Source of the DNA: an uncultured Eubacteriales bacterium
GTDB lineage: Bacteria; Bacillota; Clostridia; Christensenellales; Aristaeellaceae
NCBI GenBank assembly: GCA_902777335.1
Contig: CACYTF010000002.1
Location: forward strand, 62,001 to 126,000
DNA: 64,000 nucleotides
Reading direction: 5' to 3'
The position numbers and the translations under genes are program-made. Shown here piece after piece: positions 1 through 7,780 of this stretch (positions within the stretch are counted from its first letter, which is position 1; every line of letters starts with the position of its first letter). The notes beneath the pieces were generated by a model. The model saw only the letters and a list, made by a program, of their open reading frames with translations. It did no database searches and was not told the origin of the DNA.

Positions 1-1
1 C

Positions 2-184
2 TCCCGCCTTCTGAACATGGGCGGCATGCGCGGCTACATTTGGGTAGTGGATTTGTTTTCGGAACAGCAGATCGTGGACACGATATGTCACCGCCGGGAC
101 CTGCGGCCAATCGTTCGCAACTTCATGGCGCAGCGGTATCATGTGCCAAAGGAGCAACTGATCCAGCCTGAAAACTGGAGGTAA
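2..184 (+). CDS. C-terminal end of upstream partner of AbiEii-like gene (partial)
   Basis: The reading frame is open from the window edge to a TAA two bases before the next ATG, giving about 60 residues that end in KEQLIQPENWR. The near-zero gap to the AbiEii-type gene suggests one operon. AbiEii-type nucleotidyltransferases usually follow a small DNA-binding or antitoxin-like partner (AbiEi or a DUF6922-like protein). The visible tail, with a short helix followed by VPKEQL, fits such a partner, but it is too short to assign a family. The 5' part lies outside the window. Confidence 0.5.
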   Translation, partial: SRLLNMGGMRGYIWVVDLFSEQQIVDTICHRRDLRPIVRNFMAQRYHVPKEQLIQPENWR

Positions 185-186
185 GC

Positions 187-858
187 ATGTTTGAAAACAT
201 ACTGGATGTCAAGCGCCTGTCTCTTCTGAAAACCCTGACTGCACTGGATGAACTGGACGGCTTTTACCTCGCGGGCGGCACCGCGCTCTCGCTGCAGCTG
301 GGCTTGCGCGTTTCGGTAGATTTCGATTTCTTTACACCCCATCATTTCAATGCCGATGTGCTCTACAATGCATTGAAAGCACATTTTAATGACGTTCGGG
401 CAATCGACATCGTGCCGGATACCTGTAATCTGTTGATCGAGGACGTGCGGGTCAGCTTCTTTGGCTACCCCTATCCGATGGTTGAATCGCTCGTCCAAGG
501 CTCCGACGCCCTGTCCAGGCTCCGCATGGCCAGCCCTTCAGACATTGCCGCAATGAAGCTGTCCGCCATAGGCAGCAGAGGTTCGCGCAAGGATTTCTAT
601 GATCTGTATCAGATCTATCACCGTGTTCCCGGTTTTGACGGAAAGAAGCTGCTGTGCGCAGCCAGGGCCAAATTCGGACAGGAGAAGGATTTGACCTATA
701 TGCTGATGGGGCTGAGCTATTTTGACGACGCGGAACAGGAAGAACTCACCCAAATCTTCGTCAAGGCGGATTGGAACGAGATTAAACAATTCTTCATCGA
801 GGAGCAAGCCAGGCTGTTCGACAGTCAGGAAGCGCAGGCCAGAGAAGGCATGATATGA
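187..858 (+). CDS. AbiEii/AbiGii-type nucleotidyltransferase (toxin-like)
   Basis: The 223-residue protein is a minimal nucleotidyltransferase of the AbiEii/AbiGii family. The signature sits near residues 30-50: GGTALSLQLG followed by the metal-binding VDFDFF. A later KLSAIGSRGSRKDFYDLYQI stretch matches the conserved C-terminal part of the nucleotidyltransferase region. In known AbiE systems the enzyme is the toxic half of a type IV toxin-antitoxin module that can abort phage infection by modifying RNA. It starts 2 bases after the previous gene stops, so translation is probably coupled. Assignment to the family is firm; toxicity and the identity of its antitoxin are inference. Confidence 0.85.
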   Translation: MFENILDVKRLSLLKTLTALDELDGFYLAGGTALSLQLGLRVSVDFDFFTPHHFNADVLYNALKAHFNDVRAIDIVPDTCNLLIEDVRVSFFGYPYPMVESLVQGSDALSRLRMASPSDIAAMKLSAIGSRGSRKDFYDLYQIYHRVPGFDGKKLLCAARAKFGQEKDLTYMLMGLSYFDDAEQEELTQIFVKADWNEIKQFFIEEQARLFDSQEAQAREGMI

Positions 859-936
859 TGCGCTGAGGTGTTTCATATTTGCGGTGCATTCAACAACCAT
901 ATACACTGTAATCTCGGTTTATCAAGCTCGGCATAG

Positions 937-1128
937 GACGATATTCCAGCAATATTCTATAAGCACTTTCCCGCATATCAGGCAGGGCATATGAACGTCA
1001 GTGAGTTTGCCAGCATATGCGATCTATCCCTCACAAATGTACATAAGGATCTGATACTACTGGAACAGCAGCTTCAATCTTTGCTTTTCATTGCTTCGAT
1101 CATGCTCTTCACATCTTCGATGCTGTAA
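937..1128 (+). pseudogene. Remnant resembling a serine-recombinase C-terminal helix-turn-helix
   Basis: One frame between stop codons encodes a stretch with YKHFPAYQAGHMNVSEFASI followed by CDLSLTNVHKDLILLE. This has the rhythm of the short helix-turn-helix tail of resolvases and invertases (aromatic, WKxGxIT-like, then a recognition helix ending in LLE). No catalytic domain is present upstream, and the frame runs into the convergent HNH gene. It is best read as a decayed fragment of a mobile-element gene. The match is by eye only. Confidence 0.3.
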
Positions 1129-1838
1129 ACGCCATTCTTCTTACTGTGGATGATTCTGTGGCAATTTGAACAAACGCAAACCAGATCTATTTCTGGATTA
1201 ATAGTTGTTTCTTCGCCTACATCTGAAAGAGGTCTGATGTGGTGAACGTCAATGATATTCTGTCCAGCTTTTCCATAGACTGCCTCAAAATCAAATCCAC
1301 ATGCCATACAGCGGGTTCCATGCAGCTTTATAGCATTCCTTCGATTTTCAGGATTCCGCTCATATTTTGAGATATAGTATTCTTTTTTCTTTCCTTCCTT
1401 TTGTGGAATGACCACAGTTTCAAATGGATCATATCTCGAAAGCATTGGATCATCTGGATGTGGAAACCCGATTGTCAATCCAAGATAATCTTCCAGCCGA
1501 TACCACTCTTGGCATTCACGAATTGCTTTGCGTTCAGCATAATACAATTCTTCTTCTGTTTTTCCTCCTGTCGGAATGCCCAGCGTCTCATAAAGCGCAT
1601 AATAGCCAACACCAGCAGTGGCAGTGGTTTTGTTTATAACTTTCGCAGACAAGAGGGGAAGATCTAATTCATGGCAGAGAATTGAAACCTGCCCTATGTT
1701 TTTTCCCACATTGCGGGGATTGATGGGCGGAGTTATTCTGGAAGCTAACTCACTATAAGTGACGAACATTTCCCTATTATAAACTGATAATAGCATCTGT
1801 TCAGCCAATTTCACCTGAAGCTCAGTCAACTCTGTCAT
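1074..1838 (-). CDS. HNH endonuclease domain protein
   Basis: The 254-residue protein has a C-terminal HNH nuclease fold: CMACGF near residue 177, then DVHHIRPLSDVG near 197 and CSNCHRIIH near 223. The two CxxC pairs are expected to bind structural zinc; the HH pair and the last His form the beta-beta-alpha-metal active site. The N-terminal 150 residues are unlike the nuclease part and may recognise DNA; the overall layout resembles McrA-like and other restriction-type HNH proteins. Base composition is lower in G+C than the spore genes, and it sits among other accessory genes. A defence role is plausible but not shown. Confidence 0.8.
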   Translation of the reverse strand: MTELTELQVKLAEQMLLSVYNREMFVTYSELASRITPPINPRNVGKNIGQVSILCHELDLPLLSAKVINKTTATAGVGYYALYETLGIPTGGKTEEELYYAERKAIRECQEWYRLEDYLGLTIGFPHPDDPMLSRYDPFETVVIPQKEGKKKEYYISKYERNPENRRNAIKLHGTRCMACGFDFEAVYGKAGQNIIDVHHIRPLSDVGEETTINPEIDLVCVCSNCHRIIHSKKNGVYSIEDVKSMIEAMKSKD

Positions 1839-2178
1839 TCTATAGTCATCTCCATTATCCTTCTTCTATTCAAGCAGTTTGACAATAAGTTTTCAAAACA
1901 AAAGCGGTGTATTGTTCATAAGGTAATTACAACGAATAATCATCTAGTACATCTTTCTGAATGTTTTTCTCCCAAGTAATCAATCCGCACTTCTATAATT
2001 CCATTCTTGCTCTCTTAATGTACACGAACAATTCCTCGTATATCGATTGGATTGCAGACCGAGCAACATTGACATTGTTATCTGGAAAAAATAGTTCCAT
2101 ACACTTCATGCATTGTAGAAAAGTTCGCGTGCACCATTTCGTTTTAGAGCATTTTTGAGGGGCTATATCAATCCCCCC
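1839..2178. other. AT-rich intergenic region between two minus-strand genes
   Basis: This stretch is visibly AT-rich. The only coding-like signal is a 38-codon minus-strand frame at 2109..1993 beginning MKCMELFFPDNN, preceded in frame by further open codons back to the stop of the DUF4143 gene. It lacks a ribosome binding site and looks like a decayed remnant rather than a working gene. No RNA gene or clear promoter was found. Confidence 0.4.
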
Positions 2179-3507
2179 TTAAAAGAACATCAACATATAC
2201 AGCGGCAGCGTGATCTTCTTTCCCGCGACGCCTGAGTTCTGGTCCGCGAACTTGTAACCTCTCACGATGTTCCCGTCCTGCAGGATCGTGTTCAGCGAAC
2301 GCGCCTTGTTGTTGCCCGCCTTGACCTCCACCGGGATGACGCCGTCCGCGCCCTCCAGCAGGAATTCGATCTCCACGGTGCCGGGGGTATTGCGGTAGAA
2401 GTGGAGATCCTCCATGCCGCGCTTCCACAGCATTTCGGCGGCGAGGGCCTCGTAGATGCCGCCCTTCGCCGTCTTCAGGACGATGGATTCCGTCTGGGTC
2501 ATATCGCCGTTTTCGGCGAGCAGCGCCCGCTTCAGGCTGAAATCATAGGTGCAGATCAACAGGCCGATATCGGTCGGATACAGCCTGAACTGGTCCTCGA
2601 GCTCAAAGGCCTTCAGCGGATACTCGACCTTTGAGACGTTGACCAGCTTTCCGGCCATCTCGGCGCCCAGCAGCCAATCCACGGACGAGCCGAACTTCTT
2701 CGCCGTCCCCCGGTGCTCAACGGTGGCGTACTGGAATTTATGGTTCTCCTTCGTCAGCTGCAGCGGTATCGACTGCCAGCATTTCTGAGCCTTCAGCCGT
2801 ATCTCCGGCTCCGCGTAATGCGCGATATCCGCCACGTAATCGCGATAGATGCGGCGCTGGACCGCGTCCGCGGCCACGTAGTCGCGCTCCGGGAAAAAGG
2901 CGTTCAGCACATCCGGCATGCCGCCGATCACCAGATACTGGCGCAGGTATTTCATCATGGCCTCGTGGATCGCCCACGGGATCTGCGCTTCACCCATCCG
3001 ATAGGCGCGCACCGTATCGATGATCTCCCCGTCGACGCCCGCGGCCCACAGGAATTCCTCAAAATCCAGCGCGTGCATGTGCAGGTATTCCACCTGCCCG
3101 ACCGGCCACGAGCTGACCTGTCCGTGCAGCATGCCCAGCGCGGAACCGGAGGCGATCACATCAAAGCGCGCGTCGCCCGCCAGAAACTTGAGCGCGGTCA
3201 CCGCCTGCGGGCAGGCCTGCACCTCGTCCAGGAAGATCAGCGTGTTTCCGGGCCGATACGCGGTTTCCGGGAAGTTCAGCCGGATTCCGGCCAACACGTC
3301 GTTCGCGCTGAGGCTCCCTTCAAAAATATGCCTCAATCCCGCGTTTTCAAGAAAGTTCAGCTCATAGACCGAGGCATACGCATCCACGGCAAACGCGCGG
3401 ACCGCAAACGTCTTGCCCACCTGGCGGGCGCCCTCCACGATCAGCGGCTTTCGGTCGTCTCTCGCCTTCCATTGCGAAAGCAGGTCAATGGCCTTGCGCT
3501 TCAGCAT
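2179..3507 (-). CDS. AAA-family ATPase with DUF4143 domain
   Basis: The 442-residue protein has an N-terminal AAA_14 ATPase module, with Walker A GARQVGKT near residue 26 and Walker B LIFLDEVQ near 90. A C-terminal DUF4143 region follows, ending in a nuclease-like fold segment (VEIEFLLEG...VIPVEVKAG). This architecture is common in bacteria and archaea and often occurs as scattered, horizontally moved single genes. Its cellular role is unknown; proposals include DNA-associated or toxin-related activity. The start is supported by a purine-rich ribosome binding site and an upstream sigma-A promoter at 3572..3544. It appears to be a single-gene unit. Confidence 0.85.
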   Translation of the reverse strand: MLKRKAIDLLSQWKARDDRKPLIVEGARQVGKTFAVRAFAVDAYASVYELNFLENAGLRHIFEGSLSANDVLAGIRLNFPETAYRPGNTLIFLDEVQACPQAVTALKFLAGDARFDVIASGSALGMLHGQVSSWPVGQVEYLHMHALDFEEFLWAAGVDGEIIDTVRAYRMGEAQIPWAIHEAMMKYLRQYLVIGGMPDVLNAFFPERDYVAADAVQRRIYRDYVADIAHYAEPEIRLKAQKCWQSIPLQLTKENHKFQYATVEHRGTAKKFGSSVDWLLGAEMAGKLVNVSKVEYPLKAFELEDQFRLYPTDIGLLICTYDFSLKRALLAENGDMTQTESIVLKTAKGGIYEALAAEMLWKRGMEDLHFYRNTPGTVEIEFLLEGADGVIPVEVKAGNNKARSLNTILQDGNIVRGYKFADQNSGVAGKKITLPLYMLMFF

Positions 3508-3543
3508 ATAGCTTCCCCCCTTCTTTTCTTCGCGTTCAGTTCA

Positions 3544-3572
3544 ATTTTATCGAAAAAATACGCCTCTGTCAA
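3544..3572 (-). promoter_or_regulatory. Sigma-A promoter of the DUF4143 ATPase gene
   Basis: On the minus strand there is a perfect -35 TTGACA (3572..3567), a 17-base spacer and a -10 TAAAAT (3549..3544). It lies about 37 bases upstream of the ATPase start codon. Confidence 0.75.
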
Positions 3573-3709
3573 TATTATTTGTCTAAAAAATACTTCCGTC
3601 CGTGACATCCCTATTTTCCTCCGCGCCCGTCTGTGATAAAATGACCCCGGAAGCAAAAACGCGCTCCGGCATGCCGCGGAGCGCGCATCATCACAGGGAG
3701 GGAACGCAT

Positions 3710-3952
3710 ATGAAAAAGCTGTTATTGATCCTGATCGCAGCGGCGATGCTGGCCTCCACAGCCGCCTTGGCCGAGGAAGGCGTGAGCGCGGAGGCGACGG
3801 TTGTCACCGCTGGCATCGGGGACATTTCGTTCGAGTTTACGAACGAACAGGCGTATTTTGACGTGACCTACAGCTTTTCCTCGGACTATCCGGCGGATTT
3901 CGACTATGCCGATTTCGCCCGGACCTTCGTGCAGCAAGTGGCGCTGCAATAG
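3710..3952 (+). CDS. Small secreted protein, function unknown
   Basis: An 80-residue protein starts at an ATG preceded by AGGGAGGG. It has a textbook signal peptide (MKKLLLILIAAAMLASTAAL followed by AE), so the mature exported chain is only about 60 residues, acidic and aromatic. It ends in FARTFVQQVALQ with no lipobox, anchor or repeat. No family was recognised. A GC-rich hairpin (3661-3684) lies in the leader, and a strong hairpin with a T-run follows the stop codon, suggesting a single-gene transcript. Confidence 0.6.
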   Translation: MKKLLLILIAAAMLASTAALAEEGVSAEATVVTAGIGDISFEFTNEQAYFDVTYSFSSDYPADFDYADFARTFVQQVALQ

Positions 3953-3971
3953 AGCGGGACCTCATAAAACC

Positions 3972-4030
3972 CCATCCTTTCGGGCAGAATAGCACCGCAG
4001 CGCTATTCGCTACCGAAAGGATGGTTTTTT
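3972..4030 (+). terminator. Hairpin with T-run between the small secreted gene and the spoVA operon
   Basis: The arm CCATCCTTTCGG (from 3972) pairs with CCGAAAGGATGG (4013-4024), and TTTTTT follows at 4025-4030. It has the form of a rho-independent terminator for the upstream gene. The 3' arm also contains AAAGGA, 9 bases before the ATG at 4031, so it could instead or also control translation of the following frame. Confidence 0.7.
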
Positions 4031-4156
4031 ATGGACAGACAGCAGCTGCCGCCGATGGCGGCGGAACCGGATATTTCAGCGCGCGCCACGGAGGTCCGCA
4101 CGCCCGCGCGGCGCGAGGGAATTGGCCTGCGCAACGGGCGGGAGGCGCGGTCATGA
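4031..4156 (+). CDS. Possible 41-residue leader gene of the spoVA operon
   Basis: The frame starts at ATG 4031 and ends in TGA overlapping the spoVAC ATG by four bases (ATGA), the spacing expected of a translationally coupled gene. An SD-like AAAGGA lies 9 bases upstream, inside the hairpin described above. The product begins MDRQQLPPMAAEPD, is charged and has no membrane segment; no family was recognised. High local G+C favours chance open frames, so this is a candidate only. Confidence 0.3.
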   Translation: MDRQQLPPMAAEPDISARATEVRTPARREGIGLRNGREARS

Positions 4157-4611
4157 GCCGGCAGCCGTTTACGCCGGACCAGTATCACGAGCTGGTATCG
4201 AAGCTGACGCCGTCCTCGCGGATGCTGCGGGGGTACTGGCGGGCGTTCTGGGTGGGCGGGCTGATCTGCGCCGTCGGGCAGGCGCTGACGCTGTGGGCCG
4301 ACACGCTGCACCTGGGCGAGGTCACCTCCCCGATGTTCACCACCAGCGTGCTGGTGTTCTTCGGCACCACGCTGACGGGGCTGGGCGTGTACGACCGCAT
4401 CGGCCAGTACGCCGGGGCGGGCTCGGCCATACCGGTGACCGGCTTTGCCAACAGCGTGGCGGCCCCGGCCATCGAATTCCAGCGGGAGGGCGCGATCATG
4501 GGCGTCGGCGCGCGGCTGTTCACGCTGGCCGGGCCGGTGCTGGCCTACGGCATCGCTTCGTCGGTGCTGGTGGGCGTCGCCTACTGGCTGATCAGGGGGT
4601 GGGTGATGTGA
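4153..4611 (+). CDS. spoVAC: Stage V sporulation protein AC
   Basis: The 152-residue membrane protein belongs to the SpoVAC family, part of the inner-membrane SpoVA channel that moves dipicolinic acid with calcium into the forespore and out during germination; B. subtilis SpoVAC behaves as a mechanosensitive channel. Four or five hydrophobic segments are visible, with family-typical FWVGGLICAVGQ near residue 35 and YAGAGSAIPVTGFANS near 85. GGGAGG-type purines precede the ATG at 4153. It overlaps spoVAD by four bases (GTGA) and should be transcribed in the forespore, by homology under sigma-G. Confidence 0.95.
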   Translation: MSRQPFTPDQYHELVSKLTPSSRMLRGYWRAFWVGGLICAVGQALTLWADTLHLGEVTSPMFTTSVLVFFGTTLTGLGVYDRIGQYAGAGSAIPVTGFANSVAAPAIEFQREGAIMGVGARLFTLAGPVLAYGIASSVLVGVAYWLIRGWVM

Positions 4612-5621
4612 GCCGCGCCGGACAGCAGACCTTCCTCTACGACCGGCCGCCCGCCGTCCTCGCCCACACCAGCGTCGCCGGCCCCAAGGAGGGCGACGGC
4701 CCGCTCTCCGAGTGGTTCGACACGGTGCTGGAGGACGACCTGCTGAGCCAGAAGAGCTGGGAGCTGGCGGAGATGGAGATGGTGCGCCGCTGCGTGCTGG
4801 ACGCGCTGAACCGGGCGCAGCTGCCCTCCGACGCGGTGCAGGCCATGCTGGGCGGCGATCTGAACAACCAGATCATCGCCTCGTCCTTCGCGGCCCGCAC
4901 GCTGGGCATGCCCTTCATCGGGCTGTACGGGGCCTGCTCCACCTTCGTACAGGCGCTGGTGATCGGCGCGGCGCTGATCTCCGGCGGCTACCTTGAAAAC
5001 GCCGTCTGCACGGCCTCCAGCCACTTCTGCACGGCGGAGCGCCAGTTCCGCTTCCCGCTGGAGCTGGGCACCCAGCGCCCGCCCCAGGCCTCGCGCACGG
5101 CCACGGCCTGCGGCTGCGCGCTGCTGGCGGCCCAGGGGGACGCGCCGCTGCGCGTCACCGCCGGCACGGTGGGCCGGATCATCGACCTGAACATCACCGA
5201 CGCCAACCACATGGGCGCGGCCATGGCCCCGGCGGTGTTCGACTGCCTGTCGGCCCACCTTTCGGACACGGGCCGCACGGCGGAGGACTTCGACCTGATC
5301 GCCACCGGCGATTTGGGCTGGATCGGGCGCGACCTGCTGCTGGAGCTGTGCGCCGCCGCGGGCGTCGCGATGCCGCCGGACAAGCTGATCGACTGCGGCG
5401 CCAGCCTGTTCTACCAGGAGCAGGACACCCACGCCGGGGGCAGCGGCTGCGGCTGCGTGGCGTCAGTGTCCTGCGGGTGGCTGATGAAGCGGCTGGAGCG
5501 GGGCGAGCTGAACCGGGTGCTGATCGTGGGCAGCGGGGCGATGTTCTCCCCCACCTCCAGCCAGCAGGCCCAGAGCGTGCCGGGCATCGCCTACGCGGCC
5601 TGCGTCGAAAGGAAGGATTGA
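4608..5621 (+). CDS. spoVAD: Stage V sporulation protein AD
   Basis: The 337-residue protein has the thiolase-like fold of SpoVAD, the cytoplasmic-face SpoVA subunit that binds dipicolinic acid. Seen in the sequence are GPKEGDGPLSEWFD near residue 25, a GLYGACSTFVQALVIGAALI stretch around residue 105 corresponding to the thiolase active-site region, and a late GSGCGCVASV. Length is normal for the family. The chosen start is GTG at 4608, overlapping the spoVAC stop, because it gives the usual N-terminus (GQQTFLYDRPPAV); upstream open codons are only readthrough of the other frame. Confidence 0.95.
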   Translation: MSRAGQQTFLYDRPPAVLAHTSVAGPKEGDGPLSEWFDTVLEDDLLSQKSWELAEMEMVRRCVLDALNRAQLPSDAVQAMLGGDLNNQIIASSFAARTLGMPFIGLYGACSTFVQALVIGAALISGGYLENAVCTASSHFCTAERQFRFPLELGTQRPPQASRTATACGCALLAAQGDAPLRVTAGTVGRIIDLNITDANHMGAAMAPAVFDCLSAHLSDTGRTAEDFDLIATGDLGWIGRDLLLELCAAAGVAMPPDKLIDCGASLFYQEQDTHAGGSGCGCVASVSCGWLMKRLERGELNRVLIVGSGAMFSPTSSQQAQSVPGIAYAACVERKD

Positions 5622-5622
5622 C

Positions 5623-5991
5623 ATGGATACCGTCTGGATATTCCTAAAGGCATTCGTGGTGGGCGGCCTGATCTGCGACGTGGGCCAGCTGCTGATCATG
5701 AACACGAAGCTGACGAACGCCCGGATACTGGTGCTGTTCGTGGTTTCCGGGGCGGTGCTGACCGCGCTGGGCGTGTACAAGCCGCTGGTGGACTTCGCCG
5801 GGGCCGGGGCCACCGTGCCACTGACGGGCTTCGGCTACTCGCTGGCCATGGGGGCCATCGAGGCGGTGAACCGCTACGGCCTGATCGGCGCGTTCGTGGG
5901 CGGCATCACCCGCACCGCCGCCGGCATCACCGCCGCCGTCGTGTTCGGCCTGATCAACGCGCTGGCCTTCAAGCCCCACGCGAAACCGTAA
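5623..5991 (+). CDS. spoVAE: Stage V sporulation protein AE
   Basis: The 122-residue membrane protein of the SpoVAE (SpoVAEb) family is the third core subunit of the dipicolinate channel. It is a distant paralogue of SpoVAC, sharing the FVVGGLICDVGQ and FAGAGATVPLTGFG motifs. Four hydrophobic segments are visible. It begins one base after spoVAD stops, with AAGGAAGG as binding site inside the spoVAD end. The three genes form the minimal spoVA set typical of Clostridia. Confidence 0.95.
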   Translation: MDTVWIFLKAFVVGGLICDVGQLLIMNTKLTNARILVLFVVSGAVLTALGVYKPLVDFAGAGATVPLTGFGYSLAMGAIEAVNRYGLIGAFVGGITRTAAGITAAVVFGLINALAFKPHAKP

Positions 5992-6046
5992 AAATACGCA
6001 TAGCCTGTCCCGTTTCGGGGCATGCTGTTTTCAGGAGGTGAGGAGC

Positions 6047-6220
6047 ATGAGCCCCAAGGAGCTGCAGTATATCGAAGACGCGCTGGGTCACGAGAAATTC
6101 CTGACCAGCCAGTGTCAGCAGGCCGTGAGCCAGCTGTCCGACCCGGAGCTGAAGAACACCGTCAACCAGATGCTGGCCAAGCATCGTGAGATCTTCAACC
6201 GGTTCTACCGTTTGGTGTAA
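6047..6220 (+). CDS. Small coat-associated protein (CotF-like partner)
   Basis: The 57-residue helical protein begins MSPKELQYIEDALGHEKFL and has a strong AGGAGG 8 bases before ATG 6047. The composition and helix pattern resemble half of a ferritin-like, coat-F-type four-helix protein. It is followed after 14 bases by a second protein of this kind. Pairs of short CotF-related genes are common in Clostridia, and a position after spoVA fits spore use. Exact role unknown. Confidence 0.7.
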   Translation: MSPKELQYIEDALGHEKFLTSQCQQAVSQLSDPELKNTVNQMLAKHREIFNRFYRLV

Positions 6221-6234
6221 AGGAGGGAATGGCG

Positions 6235-6483
6235 ATGAACGATCAGATGATCATGGAGAACATCCTGCTGACCACGAAGGGCGCGTGCGATCTGTATATG
6301 CACGGCACCATCGAATCCGCCACCCAGAACGTGCAGCAGGCCTTCGATTCCGCGCTGAGCGACAGCCTGTGCATGCAGGGCGACGTGTACCAGAAGATGG
6401 CCCAGAAGGGCTGGTATCCCGCCCAGCAGGCCGATCAGCAGCAGATCAATCAGGTTCGCCAGAAGTATTCCGGCGAAGCATGA
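6235..6483 (+). CDS. Spore coat protein, CotF family
   Basis: The 82-residue protein matches the coat protein F family: an N-terminal helical part (ENILLTTKGACDLYMHGTIE) and a C-terminal part with SLCMQGDVYQKMAQKGWYP, the usual family tail followed by Gln-rich residues. ATG 6235 is preferred over ATG 6229 because AGGAGGG at 6221-6227 is 7 bases from it, whereas 6229 is too close. It is probably co-transcribed with the preceding gene and ends just before a strong terminator. Confidence 0.8.
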   Translation: MNDQMIMENILLTTKGACDLYMHGTIESATQNVQQAFDSALSDSLCMQGDVYQKMAQKGWYPAQQADQQQINQVRQKYSGEA

Positions 6484-6502
6484 GCGGCGCGTAACGCGAA
6501 CA

Positions 6503-6532
6503 GGGGGACTGCCCAAATCCGGGCAGTCCCCC
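6503..6532. terminator. Strong bidirectional hairpin between coat and xylanase genes
   Basis: GGGGGACTGCCC (6503-6514) pairs with GGGCAGTCCCCC (6521-6532) across a 6-base loop, between two convergent genes. It can end transcription from both sides, though T-runs are short. Confidence 0.8.
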
Positions 6533-6547
6533 CATGTTTGAACTTTA

Positions 6548-7753
6548 TTATTTGCTCAGCACCTCGTACACCTGCCGGTACGCGTCCTTGATGGCGTACT
6601 TCTCGGTGAACAGGCCGCCCCAGGGGCTGTTCAGGCGATAGACGTAGTTGTCCGTGGGCAGGCCGGGGTTGTCCGTCAGGCCCCAGATGGACACCGCCAC
6701 CAGCGGGTTTTTGCCGTCCTGGTACAGCTCGGTGAACATCCGGAAGAGGTCGGCGTAGAACGCCGCGTGGCGCTCGGCCTGTTCCGGGTCGAAGTTGCGC
6801 ACGGCCATCTCGGTGATCTGCACCTCCAGGCCCGCGCCCGCATAGCCCAGTATGGCGTCGCGGATCATGCCGATGTGGCTCTGCTCCAGGCAGCCCTGCT
6901 GCACGCCGTAGCCGCCGATGTAGCCCTGCATGCCGATGCCGTCCAGCAGCTTGCGCGGCGCGCCGTCGGCGTCTGTGGCGTAGTGGTTCACGCTGTCCGC
7001 CATGGCCAGCATGGCGGCGGCCTTGTCGGGGAAGTAAGCGTTGTAGTCGTTGTAGTACAGCTTCAGATCGGAGCCGAGGCGCTCCACGCTGTCGCGGGCG
7101 CACAGGAACGCGAACTCCACATAGTCGTCGCCCAGGCACTCCCGGAACAGGTTCGGGCTGCCGCCGCGGGTGGTGCGCAGGTGGCGGGGATCGCCGGCGA
7201 CGTATTCGCCCGCGCTGTCGCCCACGGCCTCGTTGACCACGTCCCAGCAGTAGATCAGGCCGGGGAACGCCGTCTCGAAGTGGGTCAGCACCGCGTCGAT
7301 GTAATAGCGCGTGCGCTCGCGGACGGTGTCGCTGTCGGCGTAGGGCTTGGAGGGGTCGTAGCCCTCCCGGAAGAACCAGTCGCACATGTAGGCGTCCCAC
7401 ACCAGCACGTGGCCGCGCACGGCGATGCCGTGGGCCTGGGCCCAGGTCAGCATGGCGTCGGCCGCGGTGTAGTTCATCACGGGCATGCCGTCCGCCGCGG
7501 CGCGGGAGGCCCGCTCGTCCAGCAGGGAATAGGCCTTCAGCTCGTTGGTGGGGGTGATGCTGTTGAAGTTGCCGGACACCATGTTCAGCATCGGCGGGTT
7601 GCGCAGGTCATAGAAGGACAGCGCCGCGCCCAGCTTAAAGCCGTAGTTCTCCGTCAGCGTATACATCGGTGCGTATTCCTCCTCGGCCAGCGCGGCCGGA
7701 ATCCCCGCCAGCAGCAGCGCCAGCAGCAGCGCAAGTACCCTCTTCAGCTTCAT
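6548..7753 (-). CDS. Secreted endo-1,4-beta-xylanase, glycoside hydrolase family 10
   Basis: The 401-residue protein has a signal peptide (MKLKRVLALLLALLLAGIPA then ALAE) and a single GH10 barrel. Diagnostic motifs are GHVLVWD near residue 114, CWDVVNEA near 169 with the acid/base Glu, and VQITEM near 287 with the nucleophile Glu; the WGLTD near 359 is also typical. It should cut xylan backbones outside the cell with retention of configuration. No binding module, dockerin or anchor is present. A GGGGAGGAG ribosome binding site precedes the ATG. It is the only clear plant-fibre enzyme in the window. Confidence 0.95.
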   Translation of the reverse strand: MKLKRVLALLLALLLAGIPAALAEEEYAPMYTLTENYGFKLGAALSFYDLRNPPMLNMVSGNFNSITPTNELKAYSLLDERASRAAADGMPVMNYTAADAMLTWAQAHGIAVRGHVLVWDAYMCDWFFREGYDPSKPYADSDTVRERTRYYIDAVLTHFETAFPGLIYCWDVVNEAVGDSAGEYVAGDPRHLRTTRGGSPNLFRECLGDDYVEFAFLCARDSVERLGSDLKLYYNDYNAYFPDKAAAMLAMADSVNHYATDADGAPRKLLDGIGMQGYIGGYGVQQGCLEQSHIGMIRDAILGYAGAGLEVQITEMAVRNFDPEQAERHAAFYADLFRMFTELYQDGKNPLVAVSIWGLTDNPGLPTDNYVYRLNSPWGGLFTEKYAIKDAYRQVYEVLSK

Positions 7754-7780
7754 TGTGATCTCCTCCCCGTTATTGTTGCT

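Noticed and set aside
1961..2158. Plus-strand frame of 65 codons in the AT-rich gap
   Set aside because: No ribosome binding site or family; the opposite strand looks slightly more coding but is also too short to call.
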